Source of the DNA: Afipia sp. P52-10 | GTDB taxonomy: Bacteria > Pseudomonadota > Alphaproteobacteria > Rhizobiales > Xanthobacteraceae | NCBI RefSeq assembly: GCF_000516555.1 | Contig: NZ_AZSJ01000003.1 | Location: forward strand, 1,751,584 to 1,815,583 | DNA: 64,000 bases | Direction of reading: 5' to 3' | Shown here: in pieces, positions 30,945 to 40,124 of the stretch | Numbering within the stretch: position 1 is the stretch's first letter | Layout of the letters: the number at the start of each line of letters is the position of its first letter | Position numbers and translations under genes: made by a program | The notes under the pieces: generated by a model | The model's database searches: none | Told to the model about the DNA's origin: nothing | Seen by the model: the letters and a program-made list of their open reading frames with translations, nothing else

Positions 30945-31430
30945 TCAGGACAAGTCTCGTTGCATCACCAGTGCATTCAATTTGGCGCCAGTCGGGTCCC
31001 GATAGTACTGTTCCCTGCGGCCGACCGTCCGGAATCCGGCGCGCTGATAGAGACGCACCGCCGGCTGATTGTTCTCTTCGACTTCGAGGAAGACACGGCG
31101 GACGCCGCGTCCTGCCAGATGCCCCAGATGGTGGCTGAGGAGGTTGCGGGAATAGCCCTTGCCGCGCCGGGCCGATGCGACCGCGACCGACAGGATCTCG
31201 GCTTCATCCGCTGCGATGCGGGAAATGATGAAGCCGATCGGCGTGCGACCGAGCATCAGCCGATCGGCGAAGGTGTTTCGCTCGGCCAGCATGCTTTCAA
31301 ACTCGCCCTGTCCCCAGCCGCGATGGAAGGAGGCGCGATGAAGCTGCGACAGTTTTGCCGCGTCACGGATGGTCGCAGGCTCGACGCTGGTGCTGGCCGG
31401 CGCGAACAGGTTCGAGAGCCAGCCGGTCAT
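30945..31430 (-). CDS. rimI: ribosomal protein S18-alanine N-acetyltransferase
   Basis: GNAT enzyme of 161 aa that acetylates the N terminus of S18. It shows IRDAAKLSQLHRASFHRGWG, the acetyl-CoA loop ARRGKGYSRNLLSHHL, and VRRVFLEVEENNQPAVRLYQRAGF, the RimI signature, ending YYRDPTGAKLNALVMQRDL. The ATG at 31430 overlaps the tsaB stop (ATGA). The tsaB-rimI pair is widely conserved. The frame stays open further upstream inside tsaB but that is not coding. Confidence 0.92.
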   Translation of the reverse strand: MTGWLSNLFAPASTSVEPATIRDAAKLSQLHRASFHRGWGQGEFESMLAERNTFADRLMLGRTPIGFIISRIAADEAEILSVAVASARRGKGYSRNLLSHHLGHLAGRGVRRVFLEVEENNQPAVRLYQRAGFRTVGRREQYYRDPTGAKLNALVMQRDLS

Positions 31431-32125
31431 TGTGCAGACGATGACGCTGGCTGATCGAGCTCTGCCGGGACGTGCGGCTTGGCGTCGACCGGACGCAAGT
31501 AGAGCGGGCGGGGTCTCGACCGAGCGGGATCGGCGGCGACACCGAGCCAGGCGATCCAGCTGATATCGGGGGCGGTTTGGGTTTCGACCACGGCGGGAGG
31601 TGCACGATCCGCAGGCCAGCGGTCGGCCACCATCTGCGCGGCATTGCCGATCAGCTTCGGGGCAGCCGGCGTCAGATGCGGAACTTCGGCAATGGGAATG
31701 ACGCACGGGCGGACCAGCATGGCGCCGTCGCTGTTGACCGCCTGCGCGTAGACGTGGTCGTGGCGTGCATCGATGACGGAAACGATCGATTGCTCGCTGC
31801 CCTCGGCGAGGAAGGGCGAGGCGAACGCGGACAGCGTCGTCACGCCGACCACTGGCTTGCCGGCCGCGAGACCAAGTCCGCGTGCAGCCGAAATGCCGAC
31901 GCGCAGGCCGGTGAAGCTACCGGGGCCGATCGTCGTGACGATCCGGTCGAGTGCGGTGAAGGGCAGCGCGGCGGCCTGCATCACCCGCGCGATCATCGGC
32001 ATCAGCGCTTCCGCGTGTCCGCGCGCCATCGGCCGAGCCTCCGACGCGCGCAGGCCCGGCGTTTCGGTGTCGAGCACGGCGGCCGAACAGGCTTCGAGCG
32101 CGGTATCGATGGCAAGGATCAGCAT
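31427..32125 (-). CDS. tsaB: tRNA threonylcarbamoyladenosine biosynthesis protein TsaB
   Basis: Non-catalytic ASKHA-fold partner of TsaD in t6A37 synthesis. The 232-aa protein begins MLILAIDTALEACSAAVLD and has RGHAEALMPMIARVM, VTTIGPGSFTGLRVGISAARGLGLA and VVSVIDARHDHVYAQ-like segments typical of TsaB. It lacks the TsaD metal-binding HxExH motif, as expected. It starts the run tsaB-rimI-fur-miaB-phoH-ybeY-corC-lnt. Confidence 0.94.
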   Translation of the reverse strand: MLILAIDTALEACSAAVLDTETPGLRASEARPMARGHAEALMPMIARVMQAAALPFTALDRIVTTIGPGSFTGLRVGISAARGLGLAAGKPVVGVTTLSAFASPFLAEGSEQSIVSVIDARHDHVYAQAVNSDGAMLVRPCVIPIAEVPHLTPAAPKLIGNAAQMVADRWPADRAPPAVVETQTAPDISWIAWLGVAADPARSRPRPLYLRPVDAKPHVPAELDQPASSSAQ

Positions 32126-32249
32126 CGGAGAATCATATCATCGGCCGGCGGTCCGCATAAACCGCGCTTCGCCGCCGGTCGTGCCATCCACGTCTAAATT
32201 TCATGCCTGGGTTTGCTGGAGTTCGTACAAGTCAAAAACGGAGGGCCAT

Positions 32250-32280
32250 AAAAGCAAGCGGCCGGGGCTGCCCCCGGCCG
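32250..32280 (-). terminator. probable terminator after nfu
   Basis: CGGCCGGGG (32259-32267), loop CTGC, CCCCGGCCG (32272-32280) form a perfect 9-bp stem 26 nt beyond the nfu stop on the minus strand, followed by GCTTGCTTTTAT. The T-run is 5 nt from the stem, so termination may be partial. Confidence 0.6.
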
Positions 32281-32306
32281 TGTCCGACAAGACATGTCGC
32301 TGGCGG

Positions 32307-32870
32307 TCAGCTCATCTGCTGCACTTCGACGACGTCCGGAACGAAGTGGCGCAGCAGGTTCTGGATACCGTGTTTCAGCGTGGCGGTGGAGGACGGGCAG
32401 CCGGCGCAGGCGCCCTTCATGTCGAGATAGACCACCCCTTCCTTGTAGCCGCGGAAGGTGATGTCGCCGCCGTCGTTGGCCACGGCCGGCCGGACGCGGG
32501 TCTCGATCAGCTCCTTGATGGTGGCGACGGTCTCTGCGTCAGTCTCGTTAAAGAACTCCTCGGCATCATCGTCGCTCTCGCTGCTGCCGTCGTTCAAGAG
32601 CGGCGCGCCGGACATGTAGTGTTCCATGATCGCGCCGAGGATCGCCGGCTTCAGGTGTTGCCAGTCGCTGTCGTCCTTCGTGACCGAGACGAAGTCGGAG
32701 CCGTAGAAGACGGCGGTGACGCCGGGAATGTCGAACAGCTTTTCAGCAAGCGGCGAACGGTGCGCAGTATCGCGGTCGCGGAATTCCATGGTCCCGTCGC
32801 CGAGCACGGCTTTGCCGGGCAGGAACTTCAGGGTCGCGGGGTTTGGGGTAGCTTCCGTCTGGATGAACAT
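32307..32870 (-). CDS. nfu: NifU family Fe-S carrier protein (Nfu)
   Basis: Iron-sulfur cluster carrier of 187 aa. The N-terminal Nfu_N domain (MFIQTEATPNPATLKFLPG ... VTAVFYGSDFVSVTK) covers about 1-87; an acidic linker (NDGSSESDDDAEEF) joins it to the C-terminal NifU-like domain (RVRPAVANDGGDITFRGY), whose CxxC in GACAGCPSSTATLK binds the cluster. ATG 32870 is the first Met that gives the family N terminus. It stands alone between the tsaB cluster and the universal stress gene on the same strand. Confidence 0.93.
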   Translation of the reverse strand: MFIQTEATPNPATLKFLPGKAVLGDGTMEFRDRDTAHRSPLAEKLFDIPGVTAVFYGSDFVSVTKDDSDWQHLKPAILGAIMEHYMSGAPLLNDGSSESDDDAEEFFNETDAETVATIKELIETRVRPAVANDGGDITFRGYKEGVVYLDMKGACAGCPSSTATLKHGIQNLLRHFVPDVVEVQQMS

Positions 32871-33035
32871 TGTTGGCTCCGGCACATCGCCGGTTCAAGG
32901 CCGGCGCGGTCAGGGTGAAGGGACTGCATTATCTAGCAGATAACCCCGAAAAGGACACCTGCAAGAGGACAGGCTACAAGCCCCAGCGGGGGCCGTTTCT
33001 GCCTCCACCGGGAGCCCAGCCAGCCGGAAGCCGGC

Positions 33036-33530
33036 TCACGAGAGGGCGTCGATGTCGTCGTCGGTCAGGGTTCCCGGGACCACCACCACCGGAATCGGGA
33101 ATGCGCCGGCGGATTTGGCGATCGCCGTCACGATCGGCCCTGGTCCCTCGGCGCCGGCGCTCGCCGCCAGCACCAGCGCGGAGATATCGACGTCGCCTTC
33201 GATCGCCTCGAGGATCTGCTGGGTGGGATTGCCCTCGCGGATCACGCGCTCCGGCGTGATCGCCGCCAAGCCATTGGCGCGGCCCGAGGCTCGGTCGAGG
33301 GCGGCGTTGGCCTCCTCGTGGGCCTCGGCGCGCATGATGTCGGCGACGCCGCGCCATTCCTGATTACGCTGTTCGGCTTCGATCACGCGCAGCATGACCA
33401 CCCCGCCGCCGACGCGCACCGCCCAGCGTGCGGCGTAGTATACCGCGCGGTCGCACTCGGCGGTATCGTCGATGACGACCAGACACTTCGGCTTGTGGCC
33501 GGACTCGTAGCTCCGACGTTTCGTGTTCAT
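33036..33530 (-). CDS. universal stress protein (UspA fold)
   Basis: A 164-aa single Usp domain: KCLVVIDDTAECDRAVYYAARWA at the N terminus, VVMLRVIEAE, and the C-terminal DISALVLAASAGAEGPGPIVTAIAKSAGAFPIPVVVVPG. The ATP-binding pattern G-x2-G-x9-G-S/T is weakened (AGAEGPG), so nucleotide binding is uncertain. ATG 33530 gives a basic N terminus (MNTKRRSYESGHK). It is downstream of trpS on the same strand, with about 210 nt between them. Confidence 0.87.
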   Translation of the reverse strand: MNTKRRSYESGHKPKCLVVIDDTAECDRAVYYAARWAVRVGGGVVMLRVIEAEQRNQEWRGVADIMRAEAHEEANAALDRASGRANGLAAITPERVIREGNPTQQILEAIEGDVDISALVLAASAGAEGPGPIVTAIAKSAGAFPIPVVVVPGTLTDDDIDALS

Positions 33531-33741
33531 GCAGCGTGTCCCGATATGAAGATTCAATTCGAGCGAATTGAATCGCGCTCCCGTCGTGGCCCGAGCAAGC
33601 TCATGCATTCAACGCCCGCGCCTGCCGGCAGCGTCGCCCACACCAATGCTGCCACGGCGCAGGCCGTGGCGACAAGCGCGATAAATTTTGCGCGGGCCGT
33701 CGCGACAATTGTGGCGAGCGGATGGTGGTCGGCGGAAGACG

Positions 33742-34794
33742 TCAGCGTTTGTGGATAAGGCCGACGATGTCCTTGGTGGCGCGGATCGTTTCGTCGGCGA
33801 TCGCCCGTGCGCGGTCGCCACCGTCGATCAGCACGGAATCGACGTAACCAGGATCGGCCATCAGCTTCTTCATTTCCGTGGCGATCGGTGCCAGGCGGGT
33901 GACGCAAACATCAACCAGCGCGTTCTTGAAGCTGGAGAACTGCGCGCCGCCAAATTCACGCAGCACGTCGGCCTTCGCCTTGCCGGCGAGCGCAGCATAA
34001 ATGCCGACGAGGTTGTCGGCCTCCGGCCGTTGTTCGAGGCCCTTCTCCTCGCTCGGCAGCGGCTCCGGATCGGTCTTCGCCTTGCGCACCTTCTGCGCGA
34101 TGGTGTCGGCATCGTCGGTGAGGTTGATGCGTGAATACTCGGACGGATCCGACTTCGACATCTTCTTGGTGCCGTCGCGCAGCGACATCACGCGGGTTGC
34201 CGGGCCTGTGATCAGCGGCTCCGGCTGCGGGAAGAAGAGCCCGGTGTTGAAGCCGTTGCCGCGGATCGAGTCGCCGAAGTCATTGTTGAACTTCTGGGCG
34301 ATGTCGCGGGCGAGTTCGAGATGCTGCTTCTGGTCGTCGCCGACCGGCACATGCGTCGCGCGGTAGACGAGAATGTCGGCCGCCATCAGCACCGGATAGT
34401 CGTAGAGGCCGACCGAAGCGTTCTCGCGATCCTTGCCGGCCTTCTCCTTGAACTGGGTCATCCGGTTCAGCCATCCGATCCGCGCGACGCAGTTGAAGAT
34501 CCAGGCAAGCTCGGCGTGGCCCGACACCTGGCTCTGGTTGAAGACGATGTGTTTCTTCGGATCGATGCCGCTGGCGATGAAGGCTGATGTCACCTCGCGC
34601 GTGGTGCGGACTAGGCCTTCCGGGCCGCCCCAGACATTCATCGGCATGGTCAGCGCGTGCAGATCGACCACGCAATACATGCAGTCGAAGTTCTCCTGCA
34701 GCTTCACGAAGTTGACGATCGCGCCGAGATAGTTGCCAAGATGCAAATTCCCGGTGGGCTGCACGCCTGAGAAAACCCGTTGGATCGCGGTCAT
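33742..34794 (-). CDS. trpS: tryptophanyl-tRNA synthetase
   Basis: Class Ic aminoacyl-tRNA synthetase, 350 aa. It starts [24 protein letters not shown], where GNLHLGNY is the HIGH-type motif, and carries KKMSKSD, the KMSKS loop. [18 protein letters not shown] and an intact C-terminal helical part match the usual bacterial length. ATG 34794 is the canonical start; the frame remains open upstream without a proper start. murJ lies 76 nt upstream on the same strand, a pairing common in Rhizobiales. Confidence 0.96.
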   Translation of the reverse strand: MTAIQRVFSGVQPTGNLHLGNYLGAIVNFVKLQENFDCMYCVVDLHALTMPMNVWGGPEGLVRTTREVTSAFIASGIDPKKHIVFNQSQVSGHAELAWIFNCVARIGWLNRMTQFKEKAGKDRENASVGLYDYPVLMAADILVYRATHVPVGDDQKQHLELARDIAQKFNNDFGDSIRGNGFNTGLFFPQPEPLITGPATRVMSLRDGTKKMSKSDPSEYSRINLTDDADTIAQKVRKAKTDPEPLPSEEKGLEQRPEADNLVGIYAALAGKAKADVLREFGGAQFSSFKNALVDVCVTRLAPIATEMKKLMADPGYVDSVLIDGGDRARAIADETIRATKDIVGLIHKR

Positions 34795-34870
34795 CTGTCG
34801 TTCCTGGAAAGGTCTGCCGTCCGTTGCGGCGTCATTTGCCACGGGCGGGCACCAGGCGCAAGGTTCGCCG

Positions 34871-36406
34871 TCAACCGGCCTGGCCGAAGGCTTTCCGCAC
34901 GATGCGGAACGATACCACGCCGAACAGGCGGAGCGCGGCCGCATAGACCAGCAGCCCAAGCGCGATCAGCGTCGCGAGCGTGACGGCGCGGCTGAGCAGG
35001 CTTGCATCTGCGTCGGACATGGCCGCCCGTGCGGCGACAATCGCCGTTCCCATCAGCGCCGATGCGAGGACGATCCGCGCGAGCTTGCTGGCGCCTGCGC
35101 GGTCGATGGGCAATGCGCGCGCACCGGCGAGCAGGCCGCCCAGCGTGAGCACGGTGAGCCAGGCGCCGGCGGCCATCGCCACGGCAATGCCGGCGTAACC
35201 GAAACGCGTGTGGACGAGCAGCGCGATCACGAGTGTTGCTGCCAGTCCTACAACGGTGGTCAGGGCCGGTGTGAGCATCTGTTCGCGCGCGAAGAACGAG
35301 GCGTTGAAGGTCTTGATCAAGGTGTGGGCCGGCAACGCTGTCGCGAGCACGGCCAGCGTCAGCGCCGTTGCCGCCGTGTCGCTCGCGCTGAATGCGCCGC
35401 GCTCGTAGAGCAGTGCGACGATCGGCTGGGCGAGCGTCGCAAGCCCGATAGCCGCCGGTAACGCGAGGCCGAGGCCGAGCTGCAGCGCCAGCGAGGCCGC
35501 CGTGTCGTGGCCCGCGCTATCATCGTTATGCGTGGCATGGCTGAGGGCCGGCAGCAGCACCGTTCCTGCGGCGGCGCCGACAATGCCGAGCGGCAGCTCG
35601 ACCAGCCGGCTCGCGAAATAAAGCCATGATATTGCGGCAGGCGAGGCCGAGGCGACGAGCGCGCCGGCCACCAGCAGGAGCTGAGGCCCGGACTGAGCGA
35701 TCATGCCGGGCAGTGCGCGGCCGAGCAAGGCACGGATCTCGGGGGCGAACGAAAGGCGCAGCGGCCATGCCGTGCGTGCGCCCGCGAACACCAGTACGGC
35801 CGCCTGCATGCAGCCGGCGATACCAACCGTAGCCCCTAGCACCAAGGCTGACGTGGTGGCGCGCATGCCGTCCATGGTGAGAAGCACTGCGATCACCGCA
35901 ATCATCGCGATGTTGAACAGCAGCGGCGAGAAGGATGTGAAGACGACCTGGCCGTTCGCGTTCAGCGCGGCAGCAAGCACCGCGACGGGGCCGGCGAAGG
36001 CGAGATATGGCAGCATCAGTCGCGCGCTCTCCACCGCGATTTGCAATGTGGCGCTGTCGCCGAAGCCTGGCGCGAGCAGCGCGACCACCTGCGGCATCAG
36101 CAGCGCGAGAATCGCGCTTGCGCCGATCAGCGCCGTTCCAATTGCGCCCAGCGCCCGACCGGCGAAAGCAGCGGCGGCGATGTCACCCGTGCTGTTACGG
36201 ATACGCAGGTATGCGGGAACGAAAGCCGCATTGAGCGAACCTTCGCTGACCAGCCGGCGCGCGACATTGATGACCTGGAACGCGAGCAGAAACGCATCCG
36301 CCACCGCCGTCGCGCCGAATAACGCCGCGAGCATGGCGTCGCGAATGAAACCCAGCAGCCGCGAGCCGAGTGTGCCGGTGAAAACGGTGGCAATGGGGCG
36401 GATCAT
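34871..36406 (-). CDS. murJ: lipid II flippase MurJ
   Basis: Polytopic inner-membrane protein of the MOP superfamily that flips lipid II, 511 aa with about 14 helices. The signature N terminus [31 protein letters not shown] and the conserved [12 protein letters not shown] are present. Helix pairs repeat through residue 505 ([28 protein letters not shown] is typical). ATG 36406 gives the family start. It is divergent from the adenosine kinase gene and upstream of trpS. Confidence 0.94.
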   Translation of the reverse strand: MIRPIATVFTGTLGSRLLGFIRDAMLAALFGATAVADAFLLAFQVINVARRLVSEGSLNAAFVPAYLRIRNSTGDIAAAAFAGRALGAIGTALIGASAILALLMPQVVALLAPGFGDSATLQIAVESARLMLPYLAFAGPVAVLAAALNANGQVVFTSFSPLLFNIAMIAVIAVLLTMDGMRATTSALVLGATVGIAGCMQAAVLVFAGARTAWPLRLSFAPEIRALLGRALPGMIAQSGPQLLLVAGALVASASPAAISWLYFASRLVELPLGIVGAAAGTVLLPALSHATHNDDSAGHDTAASLALQLGLGLALPAAIGLATLAQPIVALLYERGAFSASDTAATALTLAVLATALPAHTLIKTFNASFFAREQMLTPALTTVVGLAATLVIALLVHTRFGYAGIAVAMAAGAWLTVLTLGGLLAGARALPIDRAGASKLARIVLASALMGTAIVAARAAMSDADASLLSRAVTLATLIALGLLVYAAALRLFGVVSFRIVRKAFGQAG

Positions 36407-36532
36407 GCCAAGCGTTATAAGCGCCGAATCGCCTGCTGTCGCTTGCTGCAAGCGGCGATGCCGTGATAGGTCGGGCCCTACCTGCACCGAAGGCGAAGCC
36501 TTCGCAAACCCCACCTGCCACCGGATTTCTTG

Positions 36533-37534
36533 ATGACCTCATCGGCCTACGACGTTCTCGGCATCGGCAACGCCATTGTCGATATTCTGGCGCGCACCGA
36601 CGATGCCTTCCTGACGGCGCAAGGCATGACCAAGGGCAGCATGACGCTGATCGACGAGGCGCGGGCGACCGGAATTTACAGCGCGATGGGGCCAGCGGTG
36701 GAGGTGTCCGGCGGTTCGGCGGCCAACACCATCGTCGGCGTTGCGGACTTCGGCGCGCGCGGCGCATTCGTCGGCAAGGTGAAGAATGACACGCTCGGCG
36801 GGGTCTTTATCCACGACATCCGTGCCGCGAAGGTGAGCTTCGACACCGCGGCGGCCACAGACGGCCCCGCGACTGCGTGCAGCTATATCCTGGTCACGCC
36901 CGATGGCGAGCGCACCATGAACACCTACCTCGGTGCAGCGCAGAACCTGCATCCGAACGATATCGATGCCGCGCAGATCGCCGCCTCCGCGATCGTCTAC
37001 CTCGAAGGCTATCTGTGGGACCCGAAGGATGCGAAGGATGCCTTCCTGAAGGCGTCGTCTGTCGCGCATGGCGCGGGCCGCATGGTGGCGCTGACGCTGT
37101 CGGATGCGTTCTGTGTCGGCCGTTACCGCGACGAATTTTTGGAGCTGATGCGCAAGCGTACGGTCGATCTTGTCTTCGCCAACGAGGCGGAGCTGACCTC
37201 GCTGTATGAGACCGCCGATTTTGATGCGGCGCTGGCGCAGCTTCGCAAGGATGCCAAGCTGGGTGTGGTGACGCGCAGCGAGAAGGGATGCGTCGTCATC
37301 TCCGGCGATGAGACCGAGGCGGTGCCGGCGTTCCCGGTCGAGAAGGTCGTAGATACGACCGGCGCTGGTGATCTGTTCGCTGCGGGCTTCCTGTTCGGCC
37401 TGGTCCGCGGCGCCGGGCTGAAGCAGGCGGGTCAGCTCGGTACGCTCGCGGCGGCGGAGATCATCCAGCATATCGGCGCGCGGCCGCAAACCTCGCTGAA
37501 GGCGCTCGCGCAGGCGAAGGGTCTTTTGCCTTGA
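36533..37534 (+). CDS. adenosine kinase / PfkB family carbohydrate kinase
   Basis: Ribokinase-fold sugar or nucleoside kinase, 333 aa. It shows YDVLGIGNAIVDILA, the glycine pair VSGGSAANTIVGVA, YLEGYLWDP, and the PfkB C-terminal signature VDTTGAGDLFAAGFLFG (about 272-288) with the catalytic Asp. Its nearest relatives in Bradyrhizobiaceae are annotated adenosine kinase; the true substrate is untested. ATG 36533 is chosen over TTG 36530. It is monocistronic and divergent from murJ. Confidence 0.9.
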   Translation: MTSSAYDVLGIGNAIVDILARTDDAFLTAQGMTKGSMTLIDEARATGIYSAMGPAVEVSGGSAANTIVGVADFGARGAFVGKVKNDTLGGVFIHDIRAAKVSFDTAAATDGPATACSYILVTPDGERTMNTYLGAAQNLHPNDIDAAQIAASAIVYLEGYLWDPKDAKDAFLKASSVAHGAGRMVALTLSDAFCVGRYRDEFLELMRKRTVDLVFANEAELTSLYETADFDAALAQLRKDAKLGVVTRSEKGCVVISGDETEAVPAFPVEKVVDTTGAGDLFAAGFLFGLVRGAGLKQAGQLGTLAAAEIIQHIGARPQTSLKALAQAKGLLP

Positions 37535-37702
37535 TGGATCGGGAGCCCAGACGGACCAGATTCTTCCGCAGGGCAATCATTGATGTTTGGCGGCAAGGGC
37601 GTAAGGTTCCGGGCCTCATTCGGCGGGCCGCCTGTCATATCTGAACCGTAGGGTGCGCCGACCGTTAATAAGAACGCCGTGCCGTATCCCAGGAGTGCAG
37701 CC

Positions 37703-39202
37703 ATGACCCCCACCGCGCCCGCTGCCCGCGCGGCAGTTCCCCAGACCGAGTCTTTTGCCAAACAGCTGAAAGACCCTTCGTTGTTGCGGGAGGCCTGCTT
37801 CATCGATGGCGCCTGGGTCGGTGCGCCGCAGACGCCGGTGACCAATCCGGCCAACGGCGCCGAACTTGCCAAAGTGCCACGGCTGGCGACTGAGGAAACG
37901 ACCAGGGCGGTCGAGGCCGCCGAGCGCGCGTTCCCGGATTGGGCGAAGCGGACGGCGAAGGAGCGCTCCAATATTCTGCGCCGGTGGTTCGATCTGATTG
38001 TCGCCAACCGGGACGACCTTGCGCTGATCCTGACATCCGAGCAGGGCAAGCCGCTGACCGAGGCGCGCGGCGAGATCGATATCGGCGCGGCCTATGTCGA
38101 GTTCTTCGCCGAAGAGGCGCGGCGTGTTTATGGCGAGACCATTCCGACCCAGCGCGCCGATGCGCGGCTGCTGGCGATCCGCCAGCCGATCGGCGTCTGC
38201 GGTGCGATCACGCCATGGAATTTCCCGTGCTCGATGATCACCCGCAAGGTATCGCCGGCCTTGGCGGCAGGCTGCACCGTGGTCCTGAAGCCGGCGAACG
38301 AGACGCCGCTGACGGCACTGGCGCTTGCCGTGCTGGCCGAACGTGCCGGGATTCCAAAGGGTGTGTTCAACGTGCTGACGGGCAATTCGTCGGCGATCGG
38401 CAAGGTCCTGTGCGCGCACCCCGCGGTCCGCTTCGTCGGCTTCACCGGTTCGACCGAAGTCGGCAAGATCCTCTATGAGCAGGCGGCGGTCGGCGTGAAG
38501 AAGCTTGGCCTTGAGCTCGGCGGTAACGCGCCGTTCATCGTGTTCGACGATGCGGATATCGATGCCGCGGTGGAAGGGGCGATCGTCTCGAAATATCGCA
38601 ACATGGGGCAGACCTGCGTCTGTGCCAACCGCCTCTACGCCCAAGACAAGATCTACGACGCATTCGTCGAGAAGCTCGCCAAGAAGGTCGCGGCGATGAC
38701 GATCGGCGACGGCACCCAGGATGGCGTGGTGCAGGGCCCGCTGATCAACATGGACGCGGTGGAGAAGGTCGAGAAGCATATCGCGGATGCGATCAAGCAC
38801 GGCGCCAAGGTGGTCACCGGCGGCAAACGGCATGCGCTGGGCGGCACCTTCTTCGAGCCGACCGTGCTTGCGAATGTCGCGCCGGATGCGCTTGTCGCGC
38901 AGGAAGAGACGTTCGGTCCGCTGGCGCCGGTGTTCCGCTTCAAGGACGAGCAGGAGGTGATCGCGCTGGCCAACAATTCGCCGTTCGGTCTCGCCTCCTA
39001 CTTCTATGCGCGTGATCTTGGACGGGTCTGGCGCGTGGCGGAGGCGCTCGAATCCGGGATGGTTGGCGTCAACACCGGGCTAATCACCACCGAGGTCGCG
39101 CCGTTCGGCGGCGTGAAGGAATCCGGCCTCGGCCGCGAGGGCTCGCGCCACGGCATGGACGAGTATGTCGAGATCAAATACGTGATGATGGCTGGCGTCT
39201 AA
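37703..39202 (+). CDS. gabD: NAD(P)-dependent succinate-semialdehyde dehydrogenase
   Basis: Aldehyde dehydrogenase superfamily enzyme, 499 aa, oxidising succinate semialdehyde to succinate (GABA and related catabolism). Motifs: PWNFPCSMITRKVSPALAAGC, FTGSTEVGKILYEQ (cofactor), LELGGNAPFIVFDDAD with the general-base Glu, and NMGQTCVCANR with the nucleophilic Cys; the second Cys two residues on is the GabD redox-switch type. ATG 37703 has GGAG upstream. A crotonase gene follows 16 nt downstream, so the two are probably co-transcribed. Confidence 0.92.
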   Translation: MTPTAPAARAAVPQTESFAKQLKDPSLLREACFIDGAWVGAPQTPVTNPANGAELAKVPRLATEETTRAVEAAERAFPDWAKRTAKERSNILRRWFDLIVANRDDLALILTSEQGKPLTEARGEIDIGAAYVEFFAEEARRVYGETIPTQRADARLLAIRQPIGVCGAITPWNFPCSMITRKVSPALAAGCTVVLKPANETPLTALALAVLAERAGIPKGVFNVLTGNSSAIGKVLCAHPAVRFVGFTGSTEVGKILYEQAAVGVKKLGLELGGNAPFIVFDDADIDAAVEGAIVSKYRNMGQTCVCANRLYAQDKIYDAFVEKLAKKVAAMTIGDGTQDGVVQGPLINMDAVEKVEKHIADAIKHGAKVVTGGKRHALGGTFFEPTVLANVAPDALVAQEETFGPLAPVFRFKDEQEVIALANNSPFGLASYFYARDLGRVWRVAEALESGMVGVNTGLITTEVAPFGGVKESGLGREGSRHGMDEYVEIKYVMMAGV

Positions 39203-39218
39203 CTTGGGATCGAACGAA

Positions 39219-39968
39219 ATGGCCGACGAAAAACTGGCTTACGCAACTCAGCACGATGGCTGGGGCGAACTGGTGCTGTCGCGCCCGGCGCGGCGCAACG
39301 CGCTGATCGGGCCGATGGTGTTGCAGATGCGGGAGGCGCTGGCCTCGTTGCAGGCGGCAGGCTCGCGCGTCATCCTGCTGCGTGGGGATGGCGGATCGTT
39401 CTGCTCCGGGCTTGATGTCGATGCCTTCAACACGAGCCCGCCGCAGCCGTGGGTGAAGGATTTCGCCGATAGCTGGATGGGGTTTCATCTTGATCTCTAT
39501 CGATGTCCGGCAACGATCGTCTGTGCACTGGAGCGGCATGCGATCAATGGCGGCGCGTCGATGGCGCTCGGCAGTGATCTGTTGGTTGCAGGCGAAGGCG
39601 CGTTTCTGATGGTTGGCGAGGCAGCGCAAGGTGCGCCGGCGCCGATGAACCTCGCCTGGTTGAAGCTGCGCGCTAGCGAGACGGTGATCGCGCAGTTGAT
39701 GCTGAGCGCGCGGCGTTTCCACGGTCCCGAATTGCATCGGCTTGGACTGGCATTCGAGGTTGTGCCCGATGCCGAGGTGCTGGCGCATGCCCGCAAGCTG
39801 TCGGAGACGCTGGCGAAGTTTCCAGGCAGCGGCCTGGCGTCGACCAAGTATGCCATGCGCAAGCTCGGTCCCGCGGGCGATGGCGAGGATTGGTTTCGTC
39901 GCGCGAAGGAGAAGCCGCCGAACGTTGGCGACTGGACGCCGCAGCGGCAGCGTGTCGCCAGCACGTAA
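39219..39968 (+). CDS. enoyl-CoA hydratase/isomerase family protein
   Basis: Crotonase-fold protein, 249 aa. The oxyanion-hole strands are visible in LLRGDGGSFCSGLDVDAF and ERHAINGGASMALGSDLLVAG. The usual catalytic Glu region reads GEAAQGAPAPMNLAWLKLR, which departs from the hydratase consensus, so hydratase activity is uncertain. It follows gabD by 16 nt on the same strand and is convergent with malonyl-CoA decarboxylase. Confidence 0.85.
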   Translation: MADEKLAYATQHDGWGELVLSRPARRNALIGPMVLQMREALASLQAAGSRVILLRGDGGSFCSGLDVDAFNTSPPQPWVKDFADSWMGFHLDLYRCPATIVCALERHAINGGASMALGSDLLVAGEGAFLMVGEAAQGAPAPMNLAWLKLRASETVIAQLMLSARRFHGPELHRLGLAFEVVPDAEVLAHARKLSETLAKFPGSGLASTKYAMRKLGPAGDGEDWFRRAKEKPPNVGDWTPQRQRVAST

Positions 39969-40124
39969 CGCGGTCACCGCAACGCAAGCCGATGATGACC
40001 CTAACGATCGATGTCGGTGCAATCGAGCTTGCAACGACATCGGCAGCATTGGATTCAGGGCAGTAAGGTCCTGGTAACAAGGACTCGGCAATCGCCTCAG
40101 CCTTCGCGGCTTGGCGATCGCGCG